A DNA stretch of 10,567 bases from Candidatus Latescibacterota bacterium (GTDB lineage: Bacteria; Latescibacterota; UBA2968; UBA8231), in the NCBI GenBank assembly GCA_003529325.1, contig DPVW01000312.1, forward strand, positions 1-10,567, in the 5' to 3' direction. The translations under genes and the position numbers were made by a program. Below are positions 1 through 6,949 of the stretch, piece by piece. Each line of letters starts with the position of its first letter. Within the stretch, counting starts at the first letter, position 1. A model generated the notes under the pieces. The model was given only the letters and a program-made list of their open reading frames with translations, made no database searches and was not told where the DNA came from.

Positions 1-543
1 TCCCGGGATCGGGGCGCAACGTGGTCGCAGTATATCGACATCCTCGACGGCACCGACGCCGGCATCATCTACTTTGAGCAATCCGTCACGCAGCTTGCGG
101 ATCTACGCCTGCTCGCCGTCGCCTGGGCATACGAAGAACAGACCGGCCAGAGCCGGCCCAATGCGTATGTGATTTCCACCGATGGCGAGGCAGCCTTTTC
201 TGCACCGCAGTCGACAGATCTCCAGGGTGAAACTGCCAAGGTCCTGTCTCTGCCGGATGGCAGAATCCTCTCTCTGTATCGACGACGTGATCGACCTGGT
301 TTGTGGGCCAACCTGAGCCATCTGGATGGCGATACCTGGGTGAATCTCGGGGAGGCGCCGATTTGGCAAGGAGCCGTTACGGGGATGCTGGGCCAGGCCA
401 ATACGAGTGACGAACTCGGCAACCTGAAGCTCGGTTATCCGAGCCTCGTCAACCTGCCCGGGGGCGACGTATTCGCCGCCTTCTGGTGTTGCGAGGACGG
501 CCTCTACAATATCCGCTGGGTGCGGATCGCCATCGATTCCTGA
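1..543 (+). CDS. Sialidase-like Asp-box (BNR) beta-propeller protein, C-terminal part
   Basis: The reading frame is open from base 1 to a TGA stop, giving 180 residues; the start lies outside the window. The first eight residues, SRDRGATW, are a textbook Asp box (S-x-D-x-G-x-T-W), the turn motif found in sialidases and other BNR propellers. A degenerate second one, starting STDG, lies near residues 59-66. The rest alternates short hydrophobic strands with W- and G-rich turns (DGDTWVNLG, LPDGRILSLYRR), as in propeller blades. Near the end comes the stretch YPSLVNLPGGDVFAAFWC, typical of the closing blades of sialidase-family exo-hydrolases. Catalytic residues and any signal peptide would be upstream and cannot be judged. 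The role is likely glycan hydrolysis or binding, but substrate and activity are unknown. The next gene on the same strand starts 76 bases downstream and may be cotranscribed. Confidence 0.75.
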   Translation, partial: SRDRGATWSQYIDILDGTDAGIIYFEQSVTQLADLRLLAVAWAYEEQTGQSRPNAYVISTDGEAAFSAPQSTDLQGETAKVLSLPDGRILSLYRRRDRPGLWANLSHLDGDTWVNLGEAPIWQGAVTGMLGQANTSDELGNLKLGYPSLVNLPGGDVFAAFWCCEDGLYNIRWVRIAIDS

Positions 544-580
544 TTGGTTTGGCGGCGACGTTGAAGTTGTGTTTCCAGTT

Positions 581-595
581 GGCGCTGCCAGCGCC
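581..595. repeat. Perfect inverted repeat GGCGCTG-C-CAGCGCC upstream of the oxidoreductase
   Basis: Seven-base arms around a single central base lie in the 76-base gap between the propeller gene and the oxidoreductase. As RNA it could fold as a 6-bp GC-rich stem with a 3-base loop. No T tract follows, so a classical intrinsic terminator is not supported. It could be an operator, a weak attenuating hairpin, or chance in GC-rich DNA. Confidence 0.4.
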
Positions 596-609
596 GCTCA
601 TACAGATAC

Positions 610-614
610 AGGAG
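610..614 (+). promoter_or_regulatory. Ribosome binding site (AGGAG) setting the oxidoreductase start
   Basis: AGGAG sits 5 bases before ATG 620 and decides that start over the in-frame GTG at 569, which has no comparable site. Confidence 0.7.
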
Positions 615-619
615 AGATC

Positions 620-1585
620 ATGAGTACGGCAGAACGTGTCAGAATCGCCGTCGTTGGCTGTGGCGGCCGTGGGCGACACCACCTGCAGCGCCTGTCCAAG
701 TTTCCGGATGTGGAACTCGTCGCCGTCGCCGATGCCTCGTCGACCGCGTGTGAGGCGGTGTGCGGTCAGTATGGTGTCGATCGCCACTTCCTCGATCTCA
801 CCACACTCCTCGATGGGTTGAGCCTGCAGGTGGACGCTGTCGTTGTGGCCACTCCCGCCCACCTCAACGCCGACATCGCTGCCATTGGTCTGGAGCGCGG
901 CGTCGATACCCTGATGGAGAAACCCCCGGGCCTGCATGTCGACGAAACCCGGCGGCTGCGCGATCTGGCAAAGGCTTCGGGTGCACGCTGCATGGTCGCC
1001 TGGGATCGTCGCTTCAATCCCTGGATTCTCGCCGCACGCTCTGCCGTCGAAGCACGTGGCCAGGTGTTGCAGCTGGTGGGTGAATTCCACAAACCGACGC
1101 GGACCATCGCTGATCCGCGTTTCCCCGAGGCGCTGAAGGACAACATGCTGCTGGAGACGCCGATCCACGCCATCGACGTGGTGCGTGCGCTGGCGGGTGG
1201 CGACGTCTCCCAGGTGCACAGCGTCGTGCGTCGTGCCACGGGCCCCCACAAGGATGTGCACGCCGCACTCGTCTGCTTCGACAATGGTTGTGTCGCCCAG
1301 CTGACGCACAGTTACACCGCCGGGGCTCGTGTCGAGCGCTACGAACTCCACGGGGATGGAATCTCCGCATATCTGGAAGGCGTACAAGGAGGGGAAATCC
1401 ACATTGTCGATCAAGCTCCACAACCAATCGCTCCTGCTGGCGACGACTCCGCCACTGCGCAGGCGCGTTATTTCATCGATTGCATACGACTCGGGCGACC
1501 GATTGGTCCCCCCGCCGCAAATCTGGACGAGGCGGTGAAGACGATGGAATTGTGCGAGGCGATTCTGGCAGGGCTGGTCGACTAG
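620..1585 (+). CDS. Gfo/Idh/MocA family NAD(P)-dependent oxidoreductase
   Basis: This 321-residue protein has the usual length of the family. The N-terminal Rossmann fold begins with VRIAVVGCGGRGRHH (residues 7-21), containing the glycine-rich dinucleotide-binding loop. It continues with an acidic strand end (VAVAD, 34-38) and VVVATPAHLN (74-83). The EKP motif (100-102) carries the Lys expected at the active site. In the C-terminal alpha/beta domain, LLETPIHAIDVVRAL (177-191) holds the conserved His183 and Asp186. Family members oxidise or epimerise sugars, inositols or their derivatives in the cytoplasm; the substrate cannot be assigned here. I chose ATG 620 because AGGAG lies at 610-614 with 5-base spacing. 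A GTG at 569 in the same frame would add 17 poorly conserved residues. It converges on the Rid gene, whose stop is 14 bases away. Confidence 0.93.
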   Translation: MSTAERVRIAVVGCGGRGRHHLQRLSKFPDVELVAVADASSTACEAVCGQYGVDRHFLDLTTLLDGLSLQVDAVVVATPAHLNADIAAIGLERGVDTLMEKPPGLHVDETRRLRDLAKASGARCMVAWDRRFNPWILAARSAVEARGQVLQLVGEFHKPTRTIADPRFPEALKDNMLLETPIHAIDVVRALAGGDVSQVHSVVRRATGPHKDVHAALVCFDNGCVAQLTHSYTAGARVERYELHGDGISAYLEGVQGGEIHIVDQAPQPIAPAGDDSATAQARYFIDCIRLGRPIGPPAANLDEAVKTMELCEAILAGLVD

Positions 1586-1600
1586 CCTACTTAGCCTACT
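1583..1600. repeat. Tandem 9-bp duplication TAGCCTACT x2 at convergent gene ends
   Basis: Two perfect adjacent copies of TAGCCTACT span the 13-base gap between two converging genes. The first copy contains the TAG stop of the plus-strand oxidoreductase. The second runs into the stop of the minus-strand Rid gene (TAG read from 1601-1599). The second copy continues as GCCTACTAGGC, a short palindrome. No T-rich terminator follows. Confidence 0.7.
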
Positions 1601-1988
1601 AGGCGACCACGGCTACCGCCTCGATCTCGATCAGCCAATCCGGGTCGATCAGTTGTGCCACTTGTACCAAAGTGCTGGCCGGGTAAGGCTTGTCGAAAAA
1701 CTCACGCCGCACATCATGGATCGTCGAGATCTCAGCAACATCCGTGACGAACACGGTGACCTTGACGACATCCGCCATGGTGCCGCCCACGTGGGCGAGC
1801 ACATCACGGATGTTTGCCAGCACCTGGCGCGTCTGCGCCTCCATACTGCCCTTGCCGACGGTTTCACCGGTGGCCGATTGGGATACGTGCCCCGATATAT
1901 GCAGCACCCTGCCCGGCGGCTGCCAGGCGGCGCTGGAGAACACGCCGAAGGGTTCGACCACTCCGGGTGCGTTGAATGCATCTGCCAT
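1599..1988 (-). CDS. RidA/YjgF/YER057c/UK114 family protein lacking the catalytic arginine
   Basis: This 129-residue protein has the family's typical size. Recognisable are ISGHVS (31-36), the helix region QTRQVLANIRDVLAHVGGTMADVVKVTVFVTD (52-83, broken here into its parts: QTRQVLANIRDVL and VVKVTVFVTD), and the C-terminal strand IEIEAVAV (120-127). Active Rid enzymes trim reactive enamines/imines and use an Arg in a P-A-R-x-x-V context (Arg105 in E. coli RidA). Here the matching stretch is PYPASTLVQV, with Ser105 in place of Arg. The usual Asn of the preceding strand region is also His91. It therefore probably belongs to one of the Arg-less Rid subfamilies and should not be assumed to be an imine deaminase. 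It is the last gene of the five-gene minus-strand operon, 30 bases after the dehydratase, and has its own strong ribosome binding site. Confidence 0.92.
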   Translation of the reverse strand: MADAFNAPGVVEPFGVFSSAAWQPPGRVLHISGHVSQSATGETVGKGSMEAQTRQVLANIRDVLAHVGGTMADVVKVTVFVTDVAEISTIHDVRREFFDKPYPASTLVQVAQLIDPDWLIEIEAVAVVA

Positions 1989-1990
1989 AC

Positions 1991-1998
1991 TTCCTCCT
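1991..1998 (-). promoter_or_regulatory. Strong ribosome binding site of the Rid gene (AGGAGGAA)
   Basis: Read on the minus strand, AGGAGGAA ends two bases before the ATG at 1988. It is close to a full anti-16S match and explains how this gene is translated without overlapping its upstream neighbour, unlike the other junctions of the operon. Confidence 0.75.
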
Positions 1999-2018
1999 GC
2001 GTGTCGATAACACCGATT

Positions 2019-3185
2019 TCAGCTGAAGTACGAATCTCCCTCCCAGACCAAGCCCTGCGCCACCTCATCATTGAGTTCCACACCTACACCCGGCCGCTCG
2101 GACACGTGCATCCAGCCATCGCGAATGAAGGGCTGATCACCAACGCACAACTCTTCCCACCAGGAGATGTCACGCCCATGAAATTCCAGCACGAGAAAGT
2201 TGGGCACCGCTGCCAACACGTGACAGGCGGCCATCATGCCAAGGGGTGACGAGACATTGTGTGGCGCCATGGGGATGTAACTGGCCTCGGCGATTTCGGC
2301 GATCCGCTTGCCTTCGGCGATACCCCCAGCCTTGGCCAGATCGGGCATGATCACATCCACCGCCTTGCGCTCCAGCATTTCCATGAAGTGATACCGCGTG
2401 TAGTGGTTCTCCCCTGTGCAGATCACCGTGCTCGTCGAGGCGCGCACCTGCGCCAGGGCGTCGAGATTCTCCGCCGGCAATGGCTCCTCCAGCCACATCA
2501 AGCGCAATGGTTCCACCGCCTTGGCCAGGGTGATCGCCGAGGGCAAGTCGAATTGCCCATGACAGTCGATGGCCAGGTCGATGTCCCAACCAATCGCCTC
2601 ACGGGTGGCAGTGATCAGATCGATGACGTGCGTCATCTCTCTCGCGCCCACCGTGTAGTTCACCGGATCCAGCTTGCTGCCACCACTCTTGTTGTCGACA
2701 TCAAACTTCACGGCACTGTAACCCTCTTCCAGCACGGCCCGTGCCTTCTCGGCGTACGCCGGTCCCGTGTGCGTTTCTCCTGCCGCACAGTCAGCATACA
2801 GACGAATCCGATCACGATAACGCCCCCCAAGTAACTGATAGATCGGCACGCCCAGCGCCTTGCCGACAATGTCATACAATGCGTTCTCGATCCCCGTCAG
2901 GGCGAAAGTCCACGGTGCACTTGAACCCCCGGCATAACGACCCCGCCGGCGCAGTTTCTCGTACAGTGGACCCACATTCATGGGATCTTCGCCGATCAAC
3001 ATCTCCCGGTTGTGCAACACCATGCTCTTCACCGTCATCGGCCCCGCCATGTGCCCGGCGGAACTGCACTCTCCCGTGCCGATGATGCCATCGTCGGTGT
3101 AGACGCGCACGAAGGTCCACACGCTGCCACCACTATGCGGTTCGGGGCGACCGATAACGCAGGCCTGGACATCGGTAATTTTCAT
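2019..3185 (-). CDS. Enolase-superfamily dehydratase, mandelate racemase/D-galactonate dehydratase-like
   Basis: This 388-residue protein has the usual length of the mandelate racemase/muconate lactonizing group. The N-terminal capping domain (MKITDVQACVIG onward) ends near residue 125 and is followed by a TIM barrel. Probable Mg2+ ligands are Asp207 (AIDCHGQFD), Glu233 (MWLEEPLPAEN) and Glu259 (ICTGENHYTRYHF). The His-Asp catalytic pair is Asp282 in MPDLAKAGG and His309 in MAPHNVSSPLG. His209 two residues after the first metal ligand resembles D-galactonate dehydratase, and Lys160 lies in the second-strand position (AVKFDVD). Glu334 (VLEFHG) matches the late conserved Glu. The expected reaction is metal-assisted proton abstraction and dehydration of an aldonate-like acid; the exact sugar acid is not assignable. 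ATG 3185 gives a family-typical N-terminus, whereas an in-frame extension to 3233 adds only upstream permease-overlapping sequence. Its ATG overlaps the permease stop in ATGA, so translation is probably coupled. Confidence 0.93.
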   Translation of the reverse strand: MKITDVQACVIGRPEPHSGGSVWTFVRVYTDDGIIGTGECSSAGHMAGPMTVKSMVLHNREMLIGEDPMNVGPLYEKLRRRGRYAGGSSAPWTFALTGIENALYDIVGKALGVPIYQLLGGRYRDRIRLYADCAAGETHTGPAYAEKARAVLEEGYSAVKFDVDNKSGGSKLDPVNYTVGAREMTHVIDLITATREAIGWDIDLAIDCHGQFDLPSAITLAKAVEPLRLMWLEEPLPAENLDALAQVRASTSTVICTGENHYTRYHFMEMLERKAVDVIMPDLAKAGGIAEGKRIAEIAEASYIPMAPHNVSSPLGMMAACHVLAAVPNFLVLEFHGRDISWWEELCVGDQPFIRDGWMHVSERPGVGVELNDEVAQGLVWEGDSYFS

Positions 3186-4765
3186 TTCTCTTGGCTCCTC
3201 GGTGTGGTCCCGGCACGATCCATGGACAGCCACCTAGCCATCTGTCTGACGGTGGGTGGTTTGCCCGTCATGAGCACGCCGATGCGAAAGATCTGGGCCG
3301 CCGCCCACACCGCCCCATAGATGGCGATCGCCATCAGTAACGTAGTCGTCATGTACTCCCAGATCGCCGGCGGCCCCGCCGCTCGGTTCATCATCACGAA
3401 GGGGGTGAATGGCGGGATGAAAGACATGATCTTCGCCAGCGTGCCATTCGGATCGCGACTGATGGGTACTAGGGCGAAGAGCGCGACCATCATTGGAATA
3501 ATCACGGGCATCATCAGACTCTGCGCGTCCTTGATGCTGTTGCAGACCGAACCGATCCCTACCAGGATGGCGGCGTAAAACAGATAACCCATGAGGAAGT
3601 AGAGGATGAAGGAGAACAGATACAGAGGCTCCGCGGCGATGTCGCGCAGCATGCCCAACGCCCCTGGATTTCCTGTGGCCAGTGGTACGATGATAACAGC
3701 GAGGACGATGAAGCATACCCACGAAGCCACGACGGTGAGTCCCGCCGCCGCCATGCCGGCGATCTTCCCGGCCATCAACTCGAAGGAGGAGACCGACGAG
3801 AGCAACACCTCGATGATGCGCGCCGACTTCTCCTCGATCGTGCTGGTGAGCAGCATCTGCGCGCTGGTGAATATGGCGATCCATAGTAGGTAGGTGAAAA
3901 CCATGGGCGCCCACTGACGCGCCTTGTCCTGGGTGGCCACCTCCTGATCGGCGCCACGCGCTCCCACCTTCCGATCCTCGAAGATCAGTGACTCGTGCAC
4001 CCACCGGGCGACTTCGGGGTCGACTCCCTCCTGCTCGATGCGCTGCGCTCTGATGACGTCGGTGGCCAAACGACCGTACCAGTCCAGCAGGTCCCGGTCC
4101 GTCAAGTTGTTCGAGACATATTTGCATGCCGCCGATCCAGCCACCGGATCGGGACCGATCACGAAGTAGGCGAACAACTCCCCTGCCGAAACTCGGCGGT
4201 TGAGATCCGCCACAGGCGTTTCCGTCTCACCATTGGCTTCGACTCGACGAAAGGAGTGCCGCGCCAGTTCGAGATCGAGTTGATCCAGTTCTTTGACCGA
4301 CGCTGCCTGCCACCATGCCCACAACCGCTTGCGGTCGCCCTGCGCCACAAATTCGGCAACCTCCCCTTCGAGATTCCTCCCCTCGCCGCCATTGGCGATC
4401 TCAGCCGTGGCGTCGACGAAGCCAGATCTGTCCGCCTCGTCAAGAGACAGATACGTATTGGTGAACTGCCGCAGGATCTGCGGCAGCCGCTCGAAGGTGC
4501 TGCCACTTTCGTGTTTCTGCTCGCTGGTGACGGCGAGAATCGTATGCAGGTCGCGCCGATAGATACGCTCTTCGATCTGGCCAGCAAGGAATCCGGAATG
4601 GTCGATCACCGCGTAGATGCGCGGCTCCTTGGTCTTCTCCAGCAATACCGGAACGGCGATGCCCAGGGCGATGATGATGGGAAAGGCCAGCAACCCGAGC
4701 CAGAAAGCTTTGGTGCGTACCGTCTCGATGTATTCGTGGCGCGCCACGAGCAGTCCCTTATTCAT
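3182..4765 (-). CDS. ABC-2 type transporter permease, NatB/YhaP-like
   Basis: This 527-residue inner-membrane protein has one N-terminal membrane segment (about 22-43), then a large soluble, probably extracytoplasmic domain (about 44-285). A cluster of five hydrophobic segments follows (about 286-305, 332-362, 380-407, 417-436 and 473-500). EEKSARIIEVLLSSVSSFEL (311-330) is the conserved cytoplasmic motif of Na+-efflux-like ABC-2 permeases, and the overall architecture is that of NatB/YhaP-type exporters. It would pair with the ATPase encoded immediately upstream; the exported substrate is unknown. I chose ATG 4765. The frame also offers GTG codons at 4774, 4771 and 4768, and none of the candidates has a clear Shine-Dalgarno site. 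The 8-base overlap ATGAATAA with the ATPase end suggests translational coupling. Its own stop overlaps the next gene's start (ATGA). Confidence 0.93.
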   Translation of the reverse strand: MNKGLLVARHEYIETVRTKAFWLGLLAFPIIIALGIAVPVLLEKTKEPRIYAVIDHSGFLAGQIEERIYRRDLHTILAVTSEQKHESGSTFERLPQILRQFTNTYLSLDEADRSGFVDATAEIANGGEGRNLEGEVAEFVAQGDRKRLWAWWQAASVKELDQLDLELARHSFRRVEANGETETPVADLNRRVSAGELFAYFVIGPDPVAGSAACKYVSNNLTDRDLLDWYGRLATDVIRAQRIEQEGVDPEVARWVHESLIFEDRKVGARGADQEVATQDKARQWAPMVFTYLLWIAIFTSAQMLLTSTIEEKSARIIEVLLSSVSSFELMAGKIAGMAAAGLTVVASWVCFIVLAVIIVPLATGNPGALGMLRDIAAEPLYLFSFILYFLMGYLFYAAILVGIGSVCNSIKDAQSLMMPVIIPMMVALFALVPISRDPNGTLAKIMSFIPPFTPFVMMNRAAGPPAIWEYMTTTLLMAIAIYGAVWAAAQIFRIGVLMTGKPPTVRQMARWLSMDRAGTTPRSQEK

Positions 4766-5663
4766 CACCACCACCGACGGCCCGAATAAAGATCTCGTGC
4801 AGACTCAACTCCCTCAGGTCGAAGCGCCGCACATGCACGCCGGCCTCGACGATGCCCGCCAGCACCACTTGTGAGTCGGCCTCTGGTTGCAGGAACAGTT
4901 CGGCCTGTTTCCCTGCGTCGTTGACCCGACTCACGCCTGGCAGGTGCGGCAGACAGGCGCCATCGCCGTCATAGTCCAGCCGGATCGCTCGCCCCCCACT
5001 GGACCGGATCTCGGAGAGGCTGCCATCAAGCACCTTCTGTCCCCTATTGATGAGCAGCACATTGTCGCACACTTGCTCGGCCTGTTCCATGACGTGAGTC
5101 GAAAAGACCACCGTTTTGCCCTGGCGTTTCAGGTCCAGAATCACGTCCCGCATCACGTCGCGGTTTACCGGATCCAGACCGGCGAAAGGTTCGTCGAGGA
5201 TGACGAGCTCCGGCTCGTGGAGAATGGTTGCCAGGATCTGCGCCTTCTGCGCCATGCCCTTGGACAAGGCCTGGCACTTGGCATCCCACCACTCCCCCAG
5301 ACCGAACTGCTCCAGCAGCTGTTTCGCCCGCATCCGGGCCTTGCCTGCAGGCATGCCTTTCAGTTCGCCGTAGTAAGAGACCAACTCACCCAGTTTCATC
5401 TTGTCATAGAGACCACGGTCCTCCGGCAGATAACCGATGCGCGCCTTGATGGCCGCCGGATTGGCCTGCCCCAGTACGGTGATGCGCCCCGCATCCGGGT
5501 AGAAGATGCCGATCAACATCCTCAGGGTTGTCGTCTTGCCAGCGCCGTTGGGACCCAGAAAGCCATAGATCAGACCCGTGGGCACGCTAAAGGAGAGACC
5601 GTCCACGGCAACGTGGTCGCCGAAACGTTTGACCACACCCTCCAGCTGCACTGCGTCGCTCAT
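4758..5663 (-). CDS. ABC transporter ATP-binding protein, NatA/YhaQ-like
   Basis: This 301-residue protein has a complete nucleotide-binding domain: Walker A GPNGAGKTT (37-45), signature LSKGM (133-137), Walker B LVILDEP (153-159), D-loop AGLDP (161-165) and switch His190 (FSTH). The Q-loop position reads GYLPEDRGLY, with Glu81 in place of Gln, a substitution common in NatA/YhaQ-type exporters. An approximately 90-residue C-terminal domain follows, as in that group. It would power the ABC-2 permease encoded next. ATG 5663 is chosen because it overlaps the aminopeptidase stop as ATGA and gives a normal N-terminus (MSDAVQLEGVVKRFG). An in-frame start three codons upstream, at 5672, is possible but less attractive. 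Coupling on both sides puts the transporter firmly inside the operon. Confidence 0.95.
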   Translation of the reverse strand: MSDAVQLEGVVKRFGDHVAVDGLSFSVPTGLIYGFLGPNGAGKTTTLRMLIGIFYPDAGRITVLGQANPAAIKARIGYLPEDRGLYDKMKLGELVSYYGELKGMPAGKARMRAKQLLEQFGLGEWWDAKCQALSKGMAQKAQILATILHEPELVILDEPFAGLDPVNRDVMRDVILDLKRQGKTVVFSTHVMEQAEQVCDNVLLINRGQKVLDGSLSEIRSSGGRAIRLDYDGDGACLPHLPGVSRVNDAGKQAELFLQPEADSQVVLAGIVEAGVHVRRFDLRELSLHEIFIRAVGGGDE

Positions 5664-6892
5664 GCCACCCATTCCCCCTGCTCCATCACCAGTTCTTGTG
5701 AGCCATCAGCGCGCTGACCGAACACATCCATCTTCGGACCGCCGATCATGAAGTCCACGTGTGTCAGACTGTCGTTGACGCCGTGGGCGGCCAGTTCGTC
5801 GTCGGTCATGTCAGCGCCGCCGTCCAGACACTCCGAATACGCCCTACCCACGGCGACGTGACTGGCGGCATTCTCATCGAACAACGTGTTGTAGAATAAC
5901 ACGCCCGATGTCGAGATCGGCGATGACGCCGGCACCAGCGCGACTTCCCCCAGACGGGCCGAACCGTCGTCCGTGTCGATGAGTCCCTGCATGACGTCTC
6001 GACCGGCGTCCGCCGTAACCTCTACCGCTCGACCCGCTTCAAAGCGTACCCGCAACCCCTCGATGAGATTGCCACCGTAGTTGAGCGGCTTCGAGGCCGT
6101 CACCGTGCCCTGCACACGATCCCGGTGCGGCAGAGAGAAGACCTCCTCCGTGGGCACATTCGGGGTAAAGGTGATACCCGATTCCGTCGTCGATTGCCCA
6201 CCGATCCAGCGGTGACCCTGCACCAACCCCACGGTCAGATCTGTGTCCGGACCCGCAAATCGCAAAGCCTCATAGGCCGCATCGGTAAGTTGCGCGGCGC
6301 GGCGCGCCAATGCCTGCAAGTGAGTGTTCCAGGCGTCGACCGGATCGGGTTGATCCAGACGACAGGCGGTGGCGATGGCATCCCACAGCCGCGCCACCGC
6401 CTCATCGGCGCCTACCCCAGGAAACACCTGAGACGCCCACGACGGGATCGGCACCGAAAGCACACACCAGTTCACCTTGTGTGCCGTCACGTAGCCCAGA
6501 TATTCCCGGCTATGCTCGGCACCGGTACGCTGCATGGTCGTCACCAGCTCCGGGTCCTGGCCTTTTAGCAGTTGCGGGTCGGTGGCCCGGACACTGAGGA
6601 AGGCGTCCCCCCCTTTTGCACCCGCCGCCATCGCCTCGCTGCGCCACACGGGAAACTCGGTGAAGGAATCGCGCGGCGCGTGCTCGAAACGAGCCAGCAT
6701 CATTTCGTCATCAACCCAGGTCATCTCCACGTAGCGGGCCCCACGCTTGTAGGCGGCGCCGGCGATGACCCGCGCCAGGGGCGCCGCCACGATCGGCATA
6801 TTCAACCAAAGCCGCTGCCCCGCCTGCAGGCTGAGACCCACGTCCAGAGCCAGATCCGCATATGCCTGATAACGCTCTTCGATTGCCGTCAC
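5660..6892 (-). CDS. M29 family metallo-aminopeptidase (AmpS/aminopeptidase T-like)
   Basis: At 410 residues the protein is full length for the M29 family of leucyl-type aminopeptidases (AmpS, PepS, AmpT). The two-metal ligands are all present: Glu250 in NVPTEEVF, Glu316 in LGEVALVP, His345 and Tyr352 in ASHVAVGRAY, and His378 with Asp380 in LTHVDFMIGG. The spacing agrees with the family. It should be a cytoplasmic exopeptidase needing divalent metal, removing N-terminal residues from peptides. No signal peptide is visible. The start is GTG at 6892, preceded on the minus strand by GGGGGA at 6-base spacing. It is the first gene of the five-gene unit and ends in ATGA with the ABC ATPase. The family is commonly monocistronic housekeeping, so the transporter-dehydratase context is unusual. 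Confidence 0.95.
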   Translation of the reverse strand: MTAIEERYQAYADLALDVGLSLQAGQRLWLNMPIVAAPLARVIAGAAYKRGARYVEMTWVDDEMMLARFEHAPRDSFTEFPVWRSEAMAAGAKGGDAFLSVRATDPQLLKGQDPELVTTMQRTGAEHSREYLGYVTAHKVNWCVLSVPIPSWASQVFPGVGADEAVARLWDAIATACRLDQPDPVDAWNTHLQALARRAAQLTDAAYEALRFAGPDTDLTVGLVQGHRWIGGQSTTESGITFTPNVPTEEVFSLPHRDRVQGTVTASKPLNYGGNLIEGLRVRFEAGRAVEVTADAGRDVMQGLIDTDDGSARLGEVALVPASSPISTSGVLFYNTLFDENAASHVAVGRAYSECLDGGADMTDDELAAHGVNDSLTHVDFMIGGPKMDVFGQRADGSQELVMEQGEWVA

Positions 6893-6949
6893 TCCTCATC
6901 CCCCTTTTTTTCATGCACTTTACCGCTTGCCAGGAGCCGTACCAAGACC
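6893..6949. promoter_or_regulatory. Divergent intergenic region between the five-gene operon and the oxygenase gene
   Basis: Only 57 bases separate the two divergent starts, so promoters for both directions must lie here or inside the flanking genes. Visible elements are a run of seven T (6905-6911), the GGGGGA ribosome site of the aminopeptidase on the minus strand, and AGGAG (6932-6936) on the plus strand. I could not make out convincing -35/-10 pairs. Confidence 0.4.

Noticed and set aside
449..1423. Long minus-strand open frame (324 codons) opposite the oxidoreductase
   Set aside because: It is antisense to a well-supported Gfo/Idh/MocA gene, has a composition rich in His, Arg and Gly with no recognisable domain, and is typical of shadow frames in GC-rich DNA.
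3186..3233. Sixteen-codon N-terminal extension of the dehydratase
   Set aside because: The family N-terminus starts at MKITDVQ, and ATG 3185 overlaps the permease stop in the same ATGA pattern used elsewhere in the operon.
3995..5717. Plus-strand open frames of 264 and 276 codons (3995-4789 and 4887-5717)
   Set aside because: They lie opposite the ABC permease and ATPase genes, which carry all family motifs. The plus-strand translations show no domain logic.
6893..6911. T run in the divergent gap as an intrinsic terminator
   Set aside because: No GC-rich hairpin precedes the seven T residues on the plus strand, and the position between two divergent starts makes a terminator unlikely.
6572..6949. 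N-terminal extension of the oxygenase frame by 126 codons
   Set aside because: This part is antisense to the start of the aminopeptidase gene and has no PhyH similarity. The family-like sequence begins at ATG 6950.
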